Source: Apostichopus japonicus (Eukaryota > Echinodermata > Holothuroidea > Aspidochirotida > Stichopodidae). Taken from it: 64,000 nt of DNA. This document shows, piece after piece, positions 1-12,200 of this stretch (the stretch's first letter is position 1; every line of letters begins with the position of its first letter). A model generated the notes under the pieces. The model ran no database searches, was not told where the DNA came from, and saw only the letters and a program-made list of their open reading frames with translations. Position numbers and translations under genes: made by a program. The DNA is taken from assembly GCF_037975245.1 (NCBI RefSeq), contig NC_092569.1, forward strand, positions 35,006,668 through 35,070,667. Reading direction: 5' to 3'.

Positions 1-296
1 TCACGAACCAAAGTCCGCACCACTCGACCACAGTGAATCTATTGGTGTGTTAAAGCGTATAAATTGGCTTTAAATAACTGTCATTAAGGGCGTATTACCC
101 AAGTGTAATGATTGTAAAGAGTGCACCCCTGGCGCTTTGAATCTGAAAATTTAACACAGAATAACCACTCTTTATAGGCAATCGGTCAGGGAGGGGTCAA
201 AGGGAAGAAGTGTGATCACGATGCAAAATTTATACATTTAAGAATGAATAAATCATAAATTATTTCACTTTAAAAGAAATTGGTCTTTATTGAATT

Positions 297-299
<3 letters not shown>
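1..299. other. Unassigned AT-rich sequence
   Basis: I see no coding potential, RNA gene or recognisable repeat here. The stretch ends at a (TA)n microsatellite. Confidence 0.5.

Positions 300-364
<65 letters not shown>
300..364. repeat. (TA)n microsatellite
   Basis: An uninterrupted AT dinucleotide tract of about 64 bases. It directly abuts the promoter-like block that follows. Confidence 0.98.
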
Positions 365-369
<5 letters not shown>

Positions 370-540
370 ATTGTGTCTCTGCGTATAATTCTATAGAATT
401 ACATTTCATACTGTATACGAAACGACATCAATACTTTTCGATCAAGAACATTTTTCGTTTTAGTTCTCGTTTTTGGCGAAAACTACACTTTACAATAACG
501 CTGAACTTCAATCACGTGATTTTTTGTGTAAACGGTAAAA
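365..540 (+). promoter_or_regulatory. Relic FREP promoter block with ATCACGTGAT palindrome
   Basis: This block aligns by eye to the reverse complement of about 46440-46625, the 5' flank of gene C. Shared landmarks are ATTGTGTCT-TGCGTATAATTCT, AAACGAC-TCAATA, and a CTGAAC-TCA stretch followed by the palindrome ATCACGTGAT (511-520 here, 46468-46477 at gene C). ATCACGTGAT contains a CACGTG E-box. At gene C this block lies 110-290 bases upstream of the signal-peptide ATG. Here the homology stops right after the palindrome and no first exon follows, so the block appears to be an orphan promoter. Promoter function is inferred from position and conservation. Confidence 0.5.
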
Positions 541-721
541 TTCTGTATTTAATAACAATACTTTACATATACAATAACCTTTTTCTTATACATTTGATAG
601 TTTAGTTTTATTTCTCTATCAGAATAACTCCAATAGTCAAATTACCGCTCATAACACGTATTCTTCGCAATATGTTGCATTACATGCATATGTTGCATAT
701 GTTGCATTACATATGTTGCAT

Positions 722-1682
722 TCTAATGAACTAGAAAAGTTTAGTAACTGGTTTCGGTCAAACAAGCTTTCTGTTAATGTCAACAAGACACACTACATTG
801 TTTTTAATTCCTCCAACAACCCTCCTCAAGTTCACAACATTAATATGAATTGTACACCATTAACAATGTTGACTACATAACATTTTTAGGTGTATATATT
901 GATTCAAAACTAAGTTGGCAACAACATATTTCAGCAATCTGTTCTAAGGTCGCAAGGAACATTGGTATACTCGCTAAAATAAAACATTTCCTACCGACAC
1001 ACATTCTAAGAATGATTTATAATACGCTCATTCTACCTCATCTGTCCTACTGTTCTATTATTTGGTCTGGTGCTAACATAACTTGTCTTGACCGTCTCAA
1101 TAAACTACAAAAAGGCGCAATACGTAACATAACACATGCTGCATTTCGTCAGCATACTAGTCCATTGTTTAAAGGTCAAAACCTGCTGAAATTAAATGAT
1201 ATTATAAGGCTACAACTTGCTGTATTTACGTATAAAGCATGGCATGGGCTACTTCCGGGTTCCTTTCATAATTTCTATACAATTAAAGTAGAATTATACA
1301 ATTATAATACCCGAAATAGACAAAATGCTCATTGCAACTTATATCATACGAAATTAGGTACACGCAGCTTTCGCAACCGTGCAACTAAGTTATGGAACTC
1401 ATTAAGCAATATCGTTAAATCTAAGGCTACAAAGAATTCATTTAAGAAATGTTTAAAAAAAGAATTGATATCATCATATTAAATTATGTAAATGAGTTAT
1501 TTACTTCAGCAGTTTCTGTACATTATGTAACAAACATTCAATTTGTATTTATTAATTAATTTTTTTCTTTAGGGAGTCATCCACTTTGTTAAGCTTTTTA
1601 AGCTTTATGGAAGACTTCCCTCCGCTTTGTACTTCTGTGGAAAAACAAATAAATAAATAAAATAAATAAATAAATAAATTAC
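722..1682 (+). mobile_element. 5'-truncated CR1/L2-like non-LTR retrotransposon (RT C-terminus and tail)
   Basis: The long reading frame at 850-1482 begins inside the reverse transcriptase, just after the catalytic core. It carries the 'FLGVYID' plus 'LSWQQHI' motif, the 'LILPHLSYCSIIW' helix and the 'KLQKGAIRNI' segment typical of the RT thumb and C-terminal region of CR1/L2/Jockey-type elements. Bases 722-850 encode the preceding 'LSVNVNKTHY' part in another frame, so a frameshift lies near 850. The 3' end has a (AATA)n-like tail at about 1648-1680, as CR1/L2 elements often do. The copy is truncated at its 5' end and is not functional. The clade is assigned by motif recognition only. Confidence 0.8.
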
Positions 1683-1967
1683 CCTCGGTTTAATTAAACT
1701 GACACATTTTACAAAAACACCTGAGAAGTCATAGTGAATTGGTGATGCTACAAGTAACGATATCCTGATTGTGCTAATCATATAATCTTTCATAATGATA
1801 CTTAAAATAGCATGATAGAGATTTATTCTAGGAAATTATATCTCTATTCGGAATTTGTAGTTTTTTAAACATTTTGCCAGGTGAGCATTTGAAAGAAACT
1901 TCACGTTGTTGAATCCATGCTTAAGAACAATTGTTGCGACTGTCAACTAAATTTCATTACACCTCAG

Positions 1968-2157
1968 AGTCCTGTCCAACCAATATGATAGGATGAACTG
2001 TTCATACCAAACTACGTGCGAGAATCTCGACAGACTCAATGGGTGTTTTAAGAGCTGTGATGATGAAACAGATTGCATGTGTGTTTATCCAGATGGATTC
2101 TTAATCAGAGATGGAGCATGCACACATCCATACGAAATTTTGTTTGGAGCACCTTAG
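1968..2157 (+). pseudogene. Broken TIL exon
   Basis: The sequence follows a CTCAG acceptor and aligns to the gene A TIL exon (6704-6909), with the same start (AGTCCTGTCC) and the 'GCFKSC' equivalent. One base is missing near 1985-1995 relative to gene A, which shifts the frame and creates an early TGA. The last third has diverged and ends in TAG at 2155-2157, just before a GTATTG donor-like site. Confidence 0.75.
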
Positions 2158-2384
2158 GTATTGTACACGTGTGTAGAAATTTACGATCTGTAACATCATA
2201 ATATCTTGAAATATCCTTCTTTTAATGTTACATGTTTCTAGATTTGTCAAAAATGATTAAGACACGGCTGAAAGCAATGATATGGACGTTTCAAGGCAAG
2301 CGAAAAGAAATAATAAACTGCTCATCATATCCTTTATGAGCTCCATCAAACAGGGTTTGCATCATTCATAGACGATTAGTCTGT

Positions 2385-2928
<544 letters not shown>

Positions 2929-2937
2929 CTTACTGAC

Positions 2938-3680
2938 TTAGGTGCGTAGGACGCTGTGTCCCTTTGCCCTCTGGCGAGTAATCCTCCTCCAATTTGGTCT
3001 ATCTGCTGCGCAACTTTCAACAGCTTGGGTTGTCATACCTAGGTCTTTCTGGATTAGGTCCTTCCATCTTGAAGGTGGTCGTCCTGGAGGTCTTGGCTTG
3101 CTGAAGTCATTCTTGAATGCTTGATATGGAAGCCGGTGCTCCGGCATCCTAAAGACATGGCCAGCCCATTTCAGGCGTCTCTTGCAGATTGCATCATTGA
3201 TGGTAGTAGTTACATTCAGCCTTTGTCTGATGGTGTTGTTCCTCACTTTATCTAGGATGGAGACACCCAGTATTGCTCTGAGACATCTCATTTCAAACAC
3301 ATCAAGTCGATGACGATCTTTTTCACGGAGTGCCCAGGATTCAGAGCTGTAAGTTGCTATTGGCAGAATGAGGGCCTGGTAAATCCTTACTTTCAGGGAT
3401 CTGGTGATGTCATGGTTTGACCAGATGGTATTTTTCAGTCTTCCAAAAGCCCAGGAAGCCAACCTTATGCGGCGTTTGACGTCTTCTTCCATTGAGGGGA
3501 CATTGCTGCCCAGGAAGACAAAGTTGTCAACTTTCTGAACAGGTACTTGGTTAAGGAGAACATCTTTGGTATCTTCAGACATTATTTTACACTTTGTTGG
3601 GTTGATTTTCATTCCCCATCTTGTGCATGCTTCTTGAAGTTTGTTGGTGGCCTCCTGTAGGCTGTCAAAGGTCAGGTCAG
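2938..3680 (-). mobile_element. Non-LTR retrotransposon RT C-terminal fragment
   Basis: The frame at 3612-2938 (224 aa) holds 'INPTKCKIM', then 'VDNFVFLGSNV', then 'RIRLASWAFGRLK', then 'YSSESWALREKD', then 'RRLKWAGHVFRMPEHRLP', then 'PPGRPPSRWKDLIQKDL'. This series is characteristic of the C-terminal half of endonuclease-reverse transcriptases of the type often annotated as craniofacial development protein 2-like. Upstream of the first Met the frame stays coding to about 3680 ('LQEATNKLQEAC'). The catalytic core and endonuclease are missing, so the copy is 5'-truncated. A related but distinct fragment lies at 60453-60931 on the opposite strand. Confidence 0.85.
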
Positions 3681-4178
<498 letters not shown>

Positions 4179-4183
<5 letters not shown>

Positions 4184-4330
4184 CACAGATTCAGGTGTTG
4201 AACTCCTGCTGCAAAGGTGCTCGATGTACAAGAACATAATAAAGTATACCTATACGGTAATTAAAAGCATGTTGTTACCCGAGTTTCACGCCTGTGCGGC
4301 GATCATCAGACAACTGGACGCAAACGGTCG
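4179..4330 (-). mobile_element. Probable Penelope-like element terminus, antisense
   Basis: Read on the minus strand, a hammerhead-like motif is followed by TACTTTATTATGTTCTTG, then AGCAGGAGTTCAACACCTGA, then the (TA)n tract. I recognise this as the style of Penelope-like element terminal repeats, which are known to carry hammerhead ribozymes. It lies on the opposite strand to the GIY-YIG fragment at 2385-2770, so the two are not one collinear element. Confidence 0.5.
4271..4314 (-). ncRNA. Hammerhead-ribozyme-like motif
   Basis: On the minus strand the 44 nt can be read as a minimal hammerhead. Stem I is formed by GUUGU (4314-4310) and ACAAC (4275-4271), five perfect pairs. Next come the conserved CUGAUGA core, a helix II of CGCC and GGCG with a GCACA loop, and the conserved GAAA. 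Helix III is very short (AC, UCGG loop, GU). The cleavage triplet is GUA, just before ACAAC. One oddity is that the helix II pair next to the core is U-U. Short helix III forms are known from retroelement-borne hammerheads. Activity is not shown. Confidence 0.7.
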
Positions 4331-5983
4331 TGTGAACCTATTTCCTTTTATATCACGGTTGGGAGACCTGCTACCAGGGCGACACTTTGAGATGAACTTT
4401 GCTTTTTTATTCTGTCCTTATAACGTACGATGATACCTCAATGAAAATATGATCAGAGTCATTATTGAGATGCGTACTGAGTTCATCCCTGTTTACAAAA
4501 TTAATATTACTTTTAATGTAAATGACCACGCCCCTTTCCTTTCTATCAATCATAACGTTATGAACAAAGTTTTATCCATCAATAATATACAAGTCATACA
4601 ATGTTGTGCTATTGATCAAAGTTTCTCATATTGCAAACAAATTAGGTGAACTCCCAAAGTGCTTGAGCATATTGTAAATTGAGTCAATTTTTGTTGTGAA
4701 GACTGCGTGAATTTATATGAAGAATAGAAGGCTCACAATTCTCATTTTCAGGAAAGACATTGATTGACAAATTCATTTTCAGTTAAGTCATTACTAGTGT
4801 GGCGGGCGAGTCCATCAATATTACTAGTTACGTTCGTAAAACTGGTATAGACAAAATGATAAACAATTTGTTGCCAAAAGAATGTGTAGCTGATTGCATG
4901 AACTAACACAGCAATAAAGTAAGTACATTTTCCAATATAAAAAGAACGATTATAACAATTAAAAAAAAAATGGAATTTGATAATTCTGACTTAGTCATGG
5001 CGTTAAAAAGTATTAATAATAACACCTCACAGCTAAGTCACGAGTACCAGAAACAACCACTTTAGACTGGTGATCATCTGCAGACTTTATCATGGCAATG
5101 ATCCTGCCGACCCAAGGTCAACATCGATATACTTCCCGTAACTTTTGGGTTTTGTTCAGCATAGATTAGTTTTGCTGGGCCAGGTTTTCAGAAATTACAA
5201 TCACGTAGACTTTAGCTTACGTCTGTCATTCATAATAAGGGCTGCTTTGGTATGCTATAAGTTTAACGAGAAGAGCCGATGAACGAGCAACCTTGTCGTG
5301 GGATTTTCCGACAGTAGCGGTCGATAGCTGAATCACTGAGAGGTACGCTCAGTTTTTCTTGGGCAATTATATTGATCAACTGCAACTCCAATGATATAAA
5401 GCAATTAATGCTGCCACGACATGCCCTGGATCTAATAATTATGTTCCCAATATTTTATTCACCGTTTTTTTTTTTTTTTTGGGGGGGGGGGGGCTAGTGT
5501 GACGTCAATGGTCATGCACTATATGTGATATTTAACATTGAAAGAAATGTTTCTTGGGCAAAGTTTTTCATTAAAAAGCAATTTTCCCAACTTCATTGGA
5601 AGAAGATTTCAAAGGAAGCAGTAACATGTATATTTACTAGACATACTCAACAATTGTTCCAAATTATGAATCGTTAAAGCTTCAAATAACATTACCAAGT
5701 AATGTTACCTGTTAAATTCATATGCGCTTTGTATTTTCAAAAGTGTATCGAATTTCTTTAATGACATAAACTACCCTCTTTTCTTGAACAAAGATGTGAA
5801 ATTTAACCTAAATGAATATTTATTCTCTACCTAATTGACAAATTTCCTGTGGCACAATTTTTTTTCTTACAATATAGTGTTTCTAACAAACCTGTTTGTG
5901 CTTAAAATGGCAAAACAGCAGGCTGTAATATCGAATACTTCCAACACAGAGTGAATTATTAAGTACAAACATGTACTCCACAG
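4331..5983. other. Non-coding 5' side of gene A
   Basis: I find no signal-peptide exon, no promoter block like that at 365-540 and no convincing coding stretch. A T-then-G homopolymer junction lies at about 5466-5493. A 14-base match to the Kolobok-like terminal repeat (GACCACGCCCCTTT) occurs at 4524-4537, but it has no TTAA and no partner. Confidence 0.5.
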
Positions 5984-6211
5984 ATGAAACAATGTTGCTT
6001 CAGTCAACCGATAAAATGACTACTATCGACAAAGAGGAATTTTCAACAACATCGATGTCCTCAACAGGTCACTTGCTACCTGAGAGAATTTCACATGAAA
6101 CAACACGATCTATGAATAAAGAGCAATTATTCATGTCAACCGTTGACCCGTCATCGACCACAGCAACTACACGTAGAAATGAATTATCAACAACACGGAC
6201 ACCTACAGCAG
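5984..6211 (+). CDS. Gene A exon: Ser/Thr-rich stalk
   Basis: The exon runs from a CCACAG acceptor to a GTAATC donor, 228 nt, phase 1-1. It encodes about 76 aa rich in Thr, Ser and Met with no Cys, probably an extended, possibly O-glycosylated linker. Imperfect repeats such as 'STTSMSST' and 'STTRTPTAG' are visible. It corresponds to the exon at 47721-47972 in pseudogene E, and is longer and different from the 57/69-nt stalk modules of genes B and C. Confidence 0.8.
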
Positions 6212-9200
6212 GTAATCTAAAACTCTATGCCATTAAGCCTACATTTCTACAGTTCAAAATTGGAGACACAATTGTAAGAAATATTATGATATATTTAAAT
6301 AGTATACTGCTCGGGTGTTTAACGTTTCTAACGTATCTCTATTACATGAAGTGTAATCGATAAGACGGTATTTACAATAACGTATCTAGATATTTGATAG
6401 CTTAGTTTCATATTTCAATCAGAATATTTCAAATAGCCACACCAATCAAACTACCGCTCACAATACGTACTCTACGCAATATGTTAGAGTACCTTTGGTT
6501 AGATTGAAAATACACTTGCTAGAAACACTCTGACAATACATAGTCAAGTGGTGAAACTATAGCATATAGAAACATCAACTAGGGATTTCTCACTTTTGTA
6601 AACCTTTGGCCAAATGAGTATTTGAAAGAACCGTCACGATGTTGTATTCATAGTTAAGAGCACTTGTTGCAATGGCCGAATTGAACATTTCATGATACTT
6701 CAGAATCCTGTCCTACCAACATGATATGGTTGAACTGTTCATGCCAAACTACGTGCGATGATCCCGAAGGACTCCATGGGTGTTTTAAGAGCTGTAATGA
6801 TGAACCGGGTTATACGTGCGTATGTCCAGACGAATTCCAAATCAGAGATGGAGCATGCATACCGTTGGAAGAATGCGGGTGTTACCACTCGCCCACAGGA
6901 GTCATTTCGGTATTTTTCACACAACTCGACAGTTGTGATTTTTCCTGATATGTCAAGACTTCTTTAACTACGAAGATGTGTTTGAGAGCTTAAATATCAT
7001 CACTACCAACAACTAAAATAACAAGCACATGTTTTGTTCATGTAGCTCTACAGATTGCATTGAAGAAGGTCCCTTTAACCTTTTGCTATATAGATATAAG
7101 AACAGGAGATTCATTTAAACGTAATTGGTGTAATTGGTTGATTTTATTCGCATTTGGAGTTCACTATCATGATAGCTTTAGGTGGGTCAGAAACATTACC
7201 TTATATACACTCAAAAAAAAATGAAGTGTTAAATTTGAATCGTAAAGTGTTGAATTTAACACCCCACCCTGTTTGGATTAGGGACAACACCCACCGGGTT
7301 AAATTAACACTTCAGAAGTGTAACATAATATAACACTTTGCGAGTGTTACCTTAACAACACCCATACAAGTGTCAAAATAACACTTCCTGGTGTTGAAGG
7401 TACACTACAGGGAGTAAAATTAACACAATAAAGTGTTCATTTGTTAAAACTTCTGGGTGTCAACATGACACTTGAGGAAGTAAAATTAACACCATAAAGT
7501 GTTCATTTGTTAGCACTTCTGGGTGTCAAAATTGCACTTCAGGGAGTATAATTAACACTCTAGTGCACATTTATTGGCCTTCTGGATGTCAAAGTTCTGC
7601 TTCAGTGAGTAGAATTACCACCATATAGTGTTCATTTGTCATCTGTGTCAAGATGATACTTAATGGACTCTCAACACACAATAGTGCTCTCTCGTTTATA
7701 CTTCTGGATGTATATTTAACTGCTGGTTTGTAAAGTTTTACATGTTTATTATGTAACGCAAATACAATACTGTTATGTAAAATTTTGCCAGAAAAGTTTA
7801 CATCGCATCCGTTTAGTAAATATTTTATACAGGTTTTAGGTTAATTATTACTTAGTAATTAGGTAAACAATATGGATGCATGTTTGAATCGCTCGCAGCA
7901 GAAAGTTACATTTAAGAGAGAGCAAAAAGCAATGACAACACAAACAATTCAGAATGTGGGATTTTCAGCAATTAAACACCCTACTACCTTCCTATTCCAG
8001 AGGTCCATTTATTATATCCCATTAAATGTAAAACGAACAATTTAGGCTATAAAAGTATTGTCTTGTGGAATTAAGTCAACTTAAAAGTGCCAACATTTTC
8101 AAATGCTACAGTGCAGTTACTTGGTCTTTATTTTTTTTGCACATGCCTTTTGGTTTCTAGATTAAACGCAAGAAACAACTCTTCCCAAAGTCAATTTCAA
8201 ATAAGCAACAACTTTAGATATATGCTGATCCGTGGGATGAGAAAACGTGGAGTACTGTCTTTGATGACTGCTACACTGCAGTTACTTTGTCTTTGTTGTT
8301 GGCTCGTGCCTTTGGTATTCCAAATTAAACACAAAAAAAAACTCTTCCAAAAGACAATTCCAAATAAGCAACAACTTTACATACATTCTGATCCGTGAGA
8401 TGAGGAAACATGGAGTTCTGTCTATGACAACTGCTAAACTGCAGTAACTTTGTCTTTTTTGTCGGCACGGTGAGCATAAAAATCTCGAATCTGGTTGCGT
8501 TTCACACCACCAGGCAACTTGTAGACAACTTTTTGGAAAAATTCCCAGGCACCGAGACTTGCAATTTGGTATAATTCAGATTTAACACGTAGAATAATTT
8601 GAAGCAAACATCAATGGCTTCATAAATGTCCTCTGGGGTAGGGCATGTCTCTGGATGATCACAAATGACTGCTTGGGGTGTATTTTGCTTCCTCCAAGAA
8701 GTAACACATATTGCTGAGGTCTTTCTGAAATCTTTTGCAAATAGAATTCCAAGTTGATGCTTCCTAAGTAACAACAAAGAAAAGAAAAGAAAATTCCCAT
8801 CATAATGAAGTTGTGTTAAAACCTTCTTGGAGCATAAGCAGTTTTTTACATGTACCCCTCAAAAAACATGAACATTCCTAAAGAAAATGCCCACAATTTA
8901 ATCAGTTGTGATTCTAACTTCTTCAAGTACGTTTGAATCTAGAAAGCCAGATGGCCTATAGTGATTACTTGTCAAAACAGGAACTTGCATTCAACTTTCA
9001 TCAGACAAGGTAGGCAACTTTTATAACCAATGCATCATGTTAACAATGCTTAAAATAATGCTCACTCCCACTGTATGCAATTGTGTAGATTGCTATGAAT
9101 TATAACAGCTAGATCACTTCCATAATATAGCTAAATTATAGTTGGGCCTAGGTCTAAAAGTGTCACTTGTCCACATCAGCTTCGGCCTACTTGCTACAAC

Positions 9201-12200
9201 TTACAAGCTAAAATGGCAAATAGTGGTAATTATATATTGCATTACATGAATATATGTTTATCCCTTATTGAACATAGTACCAGCGTAACTATAGGCCCAT
9301 GCCCGATGCTATTTAAAATGCATTGTCTTGAAATAGCCTAAGTATACCCTACTAGTACTAGGCCTAGCAGTAGGCCTAGTACTACTTAAAAAAGTGACTC
9401 GCAGGGTATACCAAGTTACGGTTAACGCACAAAAAGGAATAGAATGCACTAGATTACAATAAAGGCCTAGACCAAAGTCCTCCGTCCGTCCGAAGGCAAT
9501 TCCGTTTAATGTTTACTTGTATGTAGGCTACACTGATTCGTTGACAATTATGAGTTGACTATGACAAACAGCAGCTAGCCTATTATATTAACTTATAGTA
9601 TGACTTTAACGTTAGGTCTACGTAACGCAAGCGATTCAAATGCATTCGTCTACCCAGCTTAGTCGTGGGTCTCTAAGCATATCTCGTTCTTGTCATGTAC
9701 ACTTACATCATATCAAAACATACCTTCGAATTTTTCAATCAATTCTTCCAGGCCCCAGTCTCCTATAACGTCATTTTCATGCCATTGTAGCTCGTTATCG
9801 CACACTGAGTACGTAACGTTTTGTGGCTTGAACGTATATATGGCTGTGGTTACTATAGTACATTTAGTAACGATAAATGTCGACAAACTGGTACAAGTAT
9901 TGCTAGGTACGGTAAATGGGTGTTCACGGTACGGTGGTATCGTTTAAACACTTAACTTACACTAAGAATCCAGCTGACGGGAGGTTTGACCAATCAGAAT
10001 GCTCGAACTGAAAGTACACTTCTACAGGTGTTAAAAAATCCACGCTACATAAATTATGTAACCCTACTCAGGGTCAGAGTAACCCTTCAGGTGTAGGGTG
10101 AACGTTTACACCTGGAAAGTGTTAAAATTCAACACTCCATTTTTTTGCGTGTAGGACATGCAATTATATTACAATTCTGTTTTCTCATGGTTTTGTGTGA
10201 CAGTCCCAACGTTTGGTAAACCAGACAAGATTTTTACAATTACATTTAGATTGAAAAAGACAATTAATATGAAATTACATTTTCCGCTGACGTATTATTC
10301 ATTATCAGCCGTTGAATAAAATCTCGTTTTAGCACAGCTTTATCTTCCCATAACTTGTAATTATTAACATTTCTGCACAGAACGGATCATCGCATGTTAA
10401 CGTAAACTGCACAAGACGTTGTACATGTGAAAATGATGTTCTCCACTGTGAAGAATACTCCTGCAGTCATAATGCAACATGCCAGAAACAAGGTCAAAGT
10501 TCATCTTGCGAGTGTAAAGAGGGCTACTGGGGAAATGGTACGACTTGTCAAGTAATCACAAACTGTCAGGATGTTTATAATGGTTTATCCACCGAAGAAG
10601 GCATTTATTTGATACATCCGCCAACTTGGGCACATGAACCTTTCCAAGTTTATTGCAAAAGTGGTTGGATGGTAAGTTTTCTTCACGAAACCAGGACACT
10701 TGTCATTTCACATTTCGCATAACTCGTAAATGTTCTTTTGCAGATGCTTAAAATGACAAATATCTAAATTTTCTTTTACATTATTAATATTATCCCATCC
10801 GTCAGGTGAAATAGAGGTTATTAATCTTAGAAAGTTCAATAATCTGTAACACTATTGCTGGAACACATTTTAAGTATACGTGGCTGCACGCTGTAATGTT
10901 CCTGTCCTTTTACTAATCAAACCGCGGAGTTGATATTACCCTGTGATCATGCAAACAAGACGTTGATGTTGATAATATTCCACTTAATCTAACATTCACT
11001 TATATTTCGATCTTTAACTACCATCCTAGATTGTTCCAAAAGCTACTACTAGCCGCTCATTTTACAAACAAAATTCTTGACCAAATGACAGCATAAGTCC
11101 CTTAATATTACGCTTTGGGTCAAATTTCGACCAGCGATACCAAACGTTCGTCACTTGAGTAACTTCTGCAAACCTTGTAGGTTACATGAGTTATGCCATG
11201 ATATAGGTAACGTTCATTTAGGAAGCAGACAAGAAAGCACAGTTTATAGAAGTAACTTATTTCATAATAATAGCAACTTCAGTATTTTCTTAATTGTCAT
11301 GAAGTCTTCCCAATTCTTTCGTCGTCGCATAAATTCATTTAAGCAATTATGAGATCTCTTCCAGAGGCATTTCTTGTCACCTTCAGTTAAACTGTACATA
11401 TTCAACTTGTGTATCGTTCTAAAACAAGCGGTTATTTTTTATACAGCTGTTTCAGAGGCGAGTTGATGCTTCTGTGTCATTTTTCAATGATTGGATAACC
11501 TACAGAGATGGATTTGGCGATCTCAATTCTAGTTTCTGGCTTGGAAATGAGAAAATACATGTCATATCAGCTGAGAGAGATCATCAACTCAGAATTGAAA
11601 TTTGGTTCAACACCACCAATGATGCCAGTGAATATCTTCATTACAATCTTTTTAGAATTAGCTCCGAGGCAACAAAATACGAGATAACGCTTGGAAGTTA
11701 CACAGGGAGCTTTGGTACGTATTTTTTCGCGAATATCACCTGCCTCTGACAAATTCAATTTAGTCTGGTTTTGTTGACTGAATGTAAAATGTATAGTTGT
11801 TTGTTCTTAATGCCATAGCATATTTGTGAAGACCTCTTAAAACGCTTGAAGAGTGCGAAGGGGAATTACTAATATGCAAATGCTAACGAAGTTCTTGGGA
11901 TACTTCAACTAAAATCGAAAGGTACACAATGCTAAATTGAGGTTTCATGCTTGTTTAGGCTACAGGAAGCCTTTAGACTGCATCCGAATAGTATATGACA
12001 TATCTGTGTTTTTTTCAGTTAGCCTGTAACAATAACTGTAAAAAGAAATGGATAAGTTTGTAAAAAGTCTTCTCATGAATTTTTAAAGAAGCTTAGTATA
12101 AAAAATCTCTTTTTATATTAAACAGATTATGACTACATGGATTACCATCGAGATATGAAATTTACTACCTACGATCAGGACAATGACTTAGTTCTTCAAA

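Larger units (their letters stand above)
541..2157 (+). pseudogene. Relic of an A-type FREP gene (intron plus TIL exon)
   Basis: The segments at about 541-700 and 1683-1960 match the intron before the TIL exon of gene A (about 6365-6660) and the corresponding part of pseudogene E (about 48125-48400). All three share ATTTGATAG-TTAGTTT, TACCGCTCA and GTGGTGAAACTA-like blocks. A non-LTR fragment is inserted between them. The only exon left is a broken TIL exon at 1968-2157. I see no EGF or FBG exon before unrelated mobile sequence begins near 2385. This is a truncated plus-strand paralogue. Confidence 0.65.
7206..10153. mobile_element. 2.95-kb TIR element in gene A intron
   Basis: The left end reads TACACTCAAAAAAAAATG and the right end, reverse-complemented, reads TACACGCAAAAAAATGG. 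Both run into AACACT-rich subterminal sequence. If TA is the target duplication, the element starts CACTC and ends GCGTG. No longer target duplication is visible, and no empty site occurs in the window. The interior holds a tandem array near 7433-7640, another near 8095-8460, and a broken minus-strand coding fragment at 8502-8803. No transposase is recognisable, so it looks non-autonomous. Confidence 0.65.

Noticed and set aside
4524-4537. Match to the Kolobok-like terminal repeat (GACCACGCCCCTTT)
   Set aside because: No TTAA next to it and no partner end within reach; could be chance or a very old remnant.
7433-7640. CRISPR-like array
   Set aside because: The repeats are imperfect and directly adjacent, with no unique spacers, in a eukaryotic transposon.
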